Part shown: positions 58,712-64,000 of the stretch, piece after piece
Position numbering within the stretch: position 1 is the first letter of the stretch
Layout: the number at the start of each line of letters is the position of its first letter
Origin: Basidiobolus meristosporus CBS 931.73
Taxonomy: Eukaryota > Basidiobolomycota > Basidiobolomycetes > Basidiobolales > Basidiobolaceae
Reading direction: 5' to 3'
Assembly: GCA_002104905.1 (NCBI GenBank)
Contig: MCFE01000008.1
Span: forward strand, 62,001 to 126,000
Length of the DNA stretch: 64,000 nucleotides
Program-made: the position numbers and the translations under genes
The notes under the pieces: generated by a model
Databases searched by the model: none
The model's input: the letters and a program-made list of their open reading frames with translations, nothing else
What the model was told of the DNA's origin: nothing

Positions 58712-60996
58712 GAGACTCCAATGTCCAGTTATAATGAAAGGCTTGCAACTGGACCCTTCAATGAAAGTTCAGCACATTTAAGAAACATCATATGCTACCA
58801 AGCCCATCCAGTCCTTAAGAATGCCTGTCAACATCCACATCCCTGAGTCCAACCCTGTCTGTGTCCTTGCCCTCATAGATTCTGGTGCTTCCTCCTGTTT
58901 CATTGACCAGTCATTTGTCCAGAAGCACAAAATCCCCACTGTCCTGAAATCCTGTCCTGTCCAAGTAGAAGTTATAGATGGAAGGTCCCTCTCTTCCAGT
59001 GCTGTTACCCATGAGACCTGTCTACTCCAGGTGTCCAGTACTGGTCACCATAAGACACTAGCCTTCAACATTATCAACTCTCCCCATTACTCCATAGTCC
59101 TTGGAAGCTCATGGCTAAGTCACCATAACCCAGATATCAACTGGAAGACCAAAATCCTGACATTCCCCAGAATCCACCATGTCAACTCCATGAAACCACC
59201 TGATTTTTCAGGTAAAGAAGTATCCTTTCCTAAGCTACCCCAGACACAGGAGCCCATCATCACTGAAGGAACCCCCTTCAATGGAATACCTGCCAATTAT
59301 CAAGAGTTTGCCCATGTCTTTGACAAGAAGAAAGCCAAACTACTCCCAGCCCATAGACCCTATAATTGTCCCATGAACCTTGAAGATGGAAAAACTCCAC
59401 CTTTTGGTCCTATTTACAACCTCTTACAACCCAAGCTGAAAGAACTCCATGGCTATATTCAAGAAAACCTCCAGAAAGGTTTTTTCAGCACTCTAAGTCC
59501 CCAGCTGGTGCCCCAATCCTCTTTGTCAAAAAAAGGATGGCACCCTAAGAATGTGTGTAGACTACTGTGCACTGAATAAGATCATAATCAAGAACTGGTA
59601 CCCTTTACCCTTGATCAACACCCTGTTGGATCAACTCTCTGCTGCCAAAGTATTTACCAAGATTGACCTCAGAGGAGCATATAACCTTGTCAGGATCAAG
59701 CCTGGTGATGAATGGAAAACTGCACTCAGAACAAGATACAGTCATTTTGAGTCAAAAGTTATGCCATTTGGTCTCACCAATGCCCCAGCAGTCTTTCAAC
59801 ACCTGATGAATGACATCTTCCAAGAATACCTTGACCAATTTGTGGTTATCTACCTTGATGACATCTTGATCTACACCAAGACACAACAAGAACATAATTC
59901 CCATGTCAAGAAAGTCTTGACCAAACTTGCCATAGCTGGCCTCTATGCCAAATTGGAGAAGTATGAGTTTGACCAGAAAGAAGTTGAGTTCTTAGGCTAT
60001 CTTATCAGCTCAAATGGAACAAGAGTGGACCCCAAGAAAGTAGAAGCCATCCAGTCATGAAAACCTCCCGGTTCTGTAAAAGAAGTGCAGTCCTTCCTTG
60101 GATTTGCCAACTTTTATTGTAGATTTTTTGCCAACTACTCCAAGATAGTCACTCCCTTGACAAAGCTCACCCAGAAGAATCTGCCCTTTGCCTGGAATGA
60201 GGAACAGTCCAAGTCCAATAATTCCATCAAGAAGTCCTTCCTATATGCTCCCCTGCTTGCTCACCCTGACCTTGAGAAACCTTTTATCATAGAAACTGAT
60301 GACTCTGACTTTGCACTTGGTGCAATCCTTTCCTAGTACAATGACAAGAATGTACTACATCCTATTGCATTCTACTCCTGGAAATTTACTCCGGCTGAAG
60401 TAGACTATGATATCCATGATAAGGAACTACTTGCAATCATTGTTGCCTTTGAGCAATGGAGACACTACCTTGACAGTGCAGCCCAAAAGATAAAGATCTT
60501 CTGTGACCACAAGAACCTTGAGTACTTTACAACCTCAAAAGTACTAAACCAAAGACAAGCCTGATGGTCCCTCTTCCTATCCAGCTTTGACTTTGTCATC
60601 ACCTAAAGACCAGGAATCAAACAGGGAAAACCTGATGCCCAGTCCAGAAAGGTGGAGTATTCCCTTGAAGAAGGGGATGATGCCTGTTGGCAAATGAAAA
60701 ACCCAGTACTCAACAGAAGACACTTTGAGCTCCTTGCAACCCAGTTGTTCAGTATTATTGCTCCCTCACTCCTTGAGAAAGTCAAGGCCAGCCAAGCCAC
60801 CAGTTCCACAGCCACAACAATCAAGAAATATCTCAAATCCTCCACTGAACCACCACCCAAGTTCCCAAACCTCCAGTACCTACACCTAGTCAATGACATC
60901 ATCTATCACAAGCACCAACTGTTTGTTCCAGACCTTGATACCCAGTTGGCTATCATCCATTCTTGCCATGACTCAATCCCTATGAAAAATTATTGA
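58712..60996 (+). pseudogene. G3 pol (protease, RT, RNase H), broken
   Basis: Continues G3 after the nested G2. Protease shows LALIDSGASSCFIDQSF. The RT part has [43 protein letters not shown] and [11 protein letters not shown]. RNase H has ETDDSDFALGAIL and DHKNLEYF. There are two 1-nt losses near 59505 and 59530 (an A run). In-frame stops are TGA at 60058, TAG at 60334, TGA near 60562 and TAA near 60604. It ends near the integrase HHCC start (IIHSCHDS), then unrelated repeat sequence begins. Confidence 0.88.
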
Positions 60997-61290
60997 GATG
61001 ATCCCATCAAAAGGCCGTCACAAAGTTAATGTCCTGTGACTGAGAGGTACTGATCTTGTCAGGACTCCACCCAGAGACCATTGAAAAACAATTGCACCCC
61101 AGATTTCACAAAAAACTTTGTCAAAATTTTTCATTACAACAATGTATAAGTAGCTTTTGATTGGTTCCCTGCCAATTTGCTCACTTTCTGATCCCGGACA
61201 CTCTATTGCCTCCTATGTTTGTGTGAATTAATTGGCTATTGCCTCTTTTTCACACTCCTTACTTGCTGACTCAGCCGTTTCTCTTACTTT
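60997..61290. repeat. Repeat segment, inverted partner of 28.87-29.02 kb
   Basis: Contains TTGCACCCCAGATTTCACAA and GGCTATTGCCTC, whose reverse complements appear at about 28.88-29.02 kb. No ORF. It may be the terminal region of the element carrying the genes that follow. Confidence 0.55.
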
Positions 61291-63377
61291 TCATGCATAC
61301 AAATTGATTTTTTTCCGTTGAAACTTCAGTTGTACCTCAATTGCCATTTGTATTGACCTATACAAGTCTCTATACCCTACACTAACATTAAGCCCAACCC
61401 CACACTCAACAAATAACTCCATTAAAATCCACCACTGAATAAGTATTTCTGCTGTGACGCTCTGGTTCCACAACTTTGGCAGGAGCCCAACAGCTTTATG
61501 CCACTGTTCATTCACTGGTTCCCACACGTCCTGGTCTTCAGCTGGCACTGCAAGGTCTAGCTCCTCATCTGCCAGTCTTTGCAATAAATCCTTGCAATAT
61601 TCCAGTGCGTTTTCTTGAGCACTGCTCTTGAAGAAGTGCTGCAACCTCTTGGTGTGCCTATTAATGTTCCAAAACTCCACAGAAGGCATTGTGATAGTCT
61701 TTCAAGCTCTTGACATTGTAGCCTTGTCTGTCAGTGGGATCTCCACTCTGTCAACAATGGAGGCTGTGGAGGCTGTGGTAGAAGAATTGCCTTTTTCAGC
61801 AAACTCATCTACCTTGTTGGAGTGTAGCTCAACTGGCTGCACTTCCAACTCTTGTGAAAACAGCTGTTTTCTTGTTGGTAATTCTTCTTGGCTATGAGGG
61901 GATTCAGTCTGTTCCTGGCTTGCAGTGGTAATTGGCAAGAACTGCAGTTTTTTTTGCATGCCTCCCTGTCTCAGGCTTGGGTAGACATTTTTCCCATTAC
62001 CTTTTCCTTTATCACTGCCAGGTCTTTCACTGCTACTTTGTCTGAGTGCTTCTTGTAAAGAACTACGTTTTCTCCTGGATAAATTCTGCTCTGATGCATC
62101 GGTTTTGGCCTGCTTGTCCCTTGCTGGCACTCTTCTGGCAACCTGACATTTCTTTTGAGCTTGTTTTGAGCTCTCAACTGTAGTTGTGACGGACTCCTGC
62201 AAAAGTGACTGGTTTTTATCACTGCCAGGTCCTCCACTGCTACTTTGACTGGGTGCTTCTTGAGTGGTACTACACTTTGTCCTTGATAAATGTTGTGCTG
62301 GTGCATCCATGTCTGCCTGCTCTCCTAAATTGGCACTCTTCCAGCTGCCTGACGTCTCTTTGACGCTTGTCTGGAGCTTTTGGCCCTGCTTGTGACAGGC
62401 TCTTGAGGAAGCTGCTGGTTTTTAGCCATAGCACCCTTGTTCTTCTGCCTTTGATAGTTTCTGCTATTCTTAAGATACTTTCTTAGCATACCAATGCTGG
62501 CCCAAAATCCGTTTGCCCATTTGAATCCAGGATAATGCTCATGGAACAAGTCAAGTGCATTCTGCTTGGCCTTGAGTTCCTGATGGTCCCATGGTATGCT
62601 GGCCTTAAAGTGATGGTGTGCTAGACTTCTGACGGCCTCTTGTATATTAGCCCACTCTTCATTATTGCACTCAACGGCTTCACAGATCTTCAATGTCTTT
62701 TGATTTTTAGGCTTTGGTATAAACACCACATTGTCTCCCTCCCATGCTGTGATAGGTTTTTCTGTGGGCTTTATCTTTGGGCACTGTTGCTGTGCTTCAA
62801 AGACTGTACAGTGTTCCTCTGCTGTTACATCAGGAAATGGCTCAATTCTTGGCTGTGACATTGAGCTACTTGAGTTCCTTCTTTGCAGCAAAGATACTGC
62901 TTTTTCTACCTGGGATATTGATTGCTCTACATGTATTATCTGCTCATCCTGTTTCTGGACTACTTCCTGATTTCTCTGGGCCATTGCATCTATCCTATCT
63001 GCCACTGTACCTAATTGCTTCATCAATGCTTTGGTATGTGCTGACAACATACTTACCAATATGGGTGGTGGTGATGTTATCATGGCCACTTGCTGATCTT
63101 CAACAGAGGGTACTGCATTTGCTACATTCTCATCTGCCTGAGCATGACAGTCAGCTTGTGGCTCCGCAGAGGTTCTCAATTGCCTACTTGACTGAGAGCC
63201 TGAGGAGTCCACATTACTACCTTCAATGGGCACACTGTCCACAGGGCCTTTTTTGGATGTAGCCCCGCTTGTTGTACTGAATGTCAAAGCAAGCTGTTGT
63301 CCAACTGTTCTTCTGTTGCCGTCAGCGGTGGGGTTTGGTTGAGAACCAGACAACTTTGCTTTATTTTTTGGCGGCAT
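61291..63377 (-). pseudogene. Coiled-coil ORF of an uncharacterised mobile element, broken
   Basis: From ATG 63377 (MPPKNKAKLSGSQPN) a 350-codon frame runs to 62325. A 1-nt shift there leads into 62310-61702, then an in-frame TGA (61702-61704) and a continuing frame to 61291, about 690 codons in all. Visible parts are a Ser/Thr/Gln-rich start, a coiled coil around residues 105-165 (VADRIDAMAQRNQEVVQKQD), a Trp-rich region (GFKWANGFWASIGMLRKYL), then two copies of a ~65-residue Ser/Gln/Lys-rich unit (LSRTKCSTTQEAPSQSSSGG versus LSRRKRSSLQEALRQSSSER). The C-terminal segment is helical and Trp/Leu-rich. No family is recognised. The unit repeat bridges the frameshift, which supports a single original gene. 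Confidence 0.6.
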
Positions 63378-63599
63378 ATATATGGAAGTGAGTCAAACCA
63401 AAGGGGAAATAGTGTTACATATACATGTGTATGTGGTGCCACAACTTTATTTATAATGCTTACTATGGCGGGTCATCATTGAATCTTAAATTCATGTAGG
63501 TGCAATGTCTCAAGTACAAGACTGTCTTAAGTTCACATGAGTATTGACCAAAAAGTGATATAATAGCGTTATGTTGTTGAAGGTCAAACTGTTTGCCCC

Positions 63600-64000
63600 A
63601 TGGACAAGACTACTTTGACTTAACGCCGTAAGAGAAGAGAAAAAAGACCATGTGGCTACTGTGGCAAGCCTCTCAGCCATGAAGCACGCAGACAGCATAG
63701 GAAGTATTACAAGGATCACCACCAGTGTTTTGCCACCCAAGTCATATTTGACCATTCATTGGTCACTACTGTACCAACATTATCTTGCCGGCCAGTTGAT
63801 ACTTCTATATTGGCACCTGGCCGTCTTTGTCACCTTGCGCAAACTGAGTTAGGTGAGTTTGTGACGCCTTTAGGCTCACCTCAGCCTTCTGAATATGGCA
63901 TGCAGAGTGCTAGCTCTGACAAAGAAGGTTCATTGATGGATTTTGAGCCTATCTTCCCTAACAACAGTACCACATATGAGCCCGGTCATATCCCTATATG
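63600..64000 (+). pseudogene. Zinc-finger-like N-terminus of a possible transposase, 3' partial
   Basis: Divergent from the coiled-coil ORF across 222 bp. ATG 63600 is followed at codon 8 by TAA (63621), after which the frame stays open to the window end. It begins RRKRREKRPCGYCGKPLSHE, with CxxC followed by His residues (ARRQHRKYYKDHHQC), a metal-binding-like arrangement. Then comes a Ser/Pro-rich acidic stretch. Such Cys/His starts occur in several fungal transposase families, but no catalytic region lies in the window, so the identity is a guess. The early stop could also be an unrecognised intron or a later start. Confidence 0.45.

Larger units (their letters stand above)
51920..60996 (+). 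mobile_element. Ty3/gypsy element G3, 3'-truncated and carrying nested G2
   Basis: 5' LTR 51920-52792, gag from 52865, interrupted at 53771 by the complete G2 element, with protease-RT-RNase H resuming at 58712. The match ends near 60996 after the RNase H and the start of the integrase zinc region. The rest of integrase and the 3' LTR are absent. G3 is a different gypsy lineage from G1/G2 (gag and RT sequences are clearly distinct). Confidence 0.85.

Overview
The window is nuclear DNA from a fungus. Its genes carry many short spliceosomal introns (about 50-75 nt, GT..AG), and the gene set is fungal: two-exon eL33 genes, Get2, Bud20, Nop14, Emg1, a Golgi-type rhomboid, an ER class I mannosidase and Atg6. 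The lineage within fungi cannot be fixed by eye. All exon models below were assembled by hand from reading frame, splice sites and family conservation.

Left third (1-25.2 kb): a compact gene-dense segment with about 15 genes, often 100-450 bp apart. In order: EngB-like mitochondrial GTPase (+, 5' end outside the window), an SLC25 carrier (+), an Rbd2-like rhomboid (+), EMG1/NEP1 (+), a small putative mitochondrial protein (+), an MNS1-type alpha-1,2-mannosidase (-), ETF-ubiquinone oxidoreductase (-), a four-TM orphan (-), eL33 copy A (-), NOP14 (+), an ADF-H/PH actin-binding protein (+), GET2 (-), ATG6/Beclin (-), a TMEM70-family protein (+), BUD20 (-) and eL33 copy B (+). Ribosome production is over-represented: EMG1 and NOP14 (partners in small-subunit assembly), BUD20, and two eL33 genes. 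Each eL33 gene is paired head-to-head with an assembly-factor gene through a ~300-bp divergent promoter.

Right two thirds (about 25.3-64 kb): an A+T-richer retrotransposon graveyard without a recognisable host gene. It holds a full-length but mutated Ty1/copia element with 349-bp LTRs and a 5-bp target duplication (33.85-38.53 kb), solo and decayed LTRs of the same family, and two closely related Ty3/gypsy elements in opposite orientation (G1, 38.8-45.0 kb, minus; G2, 53.8-58.7 kb, plus). G2 sits inside the gag-pol of an older gypsy element (G3). There is also a head-to-head pair of gypsy fragments forming a large inverted repeat, a 1.2-kb insertion inside a G1 LTR carrying a CCCCTTTAG-rich array, and a dispersed, uncharacterised repeat family (called R1 here).

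The last 3 kb (61-64 kb) hold a divergently arranged pair of unfamiliar broken ORFs: a coiled-coil protein with a duplicated segment (minus), and a protein that starts with a Cys/His zinc-finger-like motif and runs off the window (plus). They look like parts of an uncharacterised mobile element. All retroelement reading frames are broken by stops or frameshifts. G1 and G2 share several of the same lesions.
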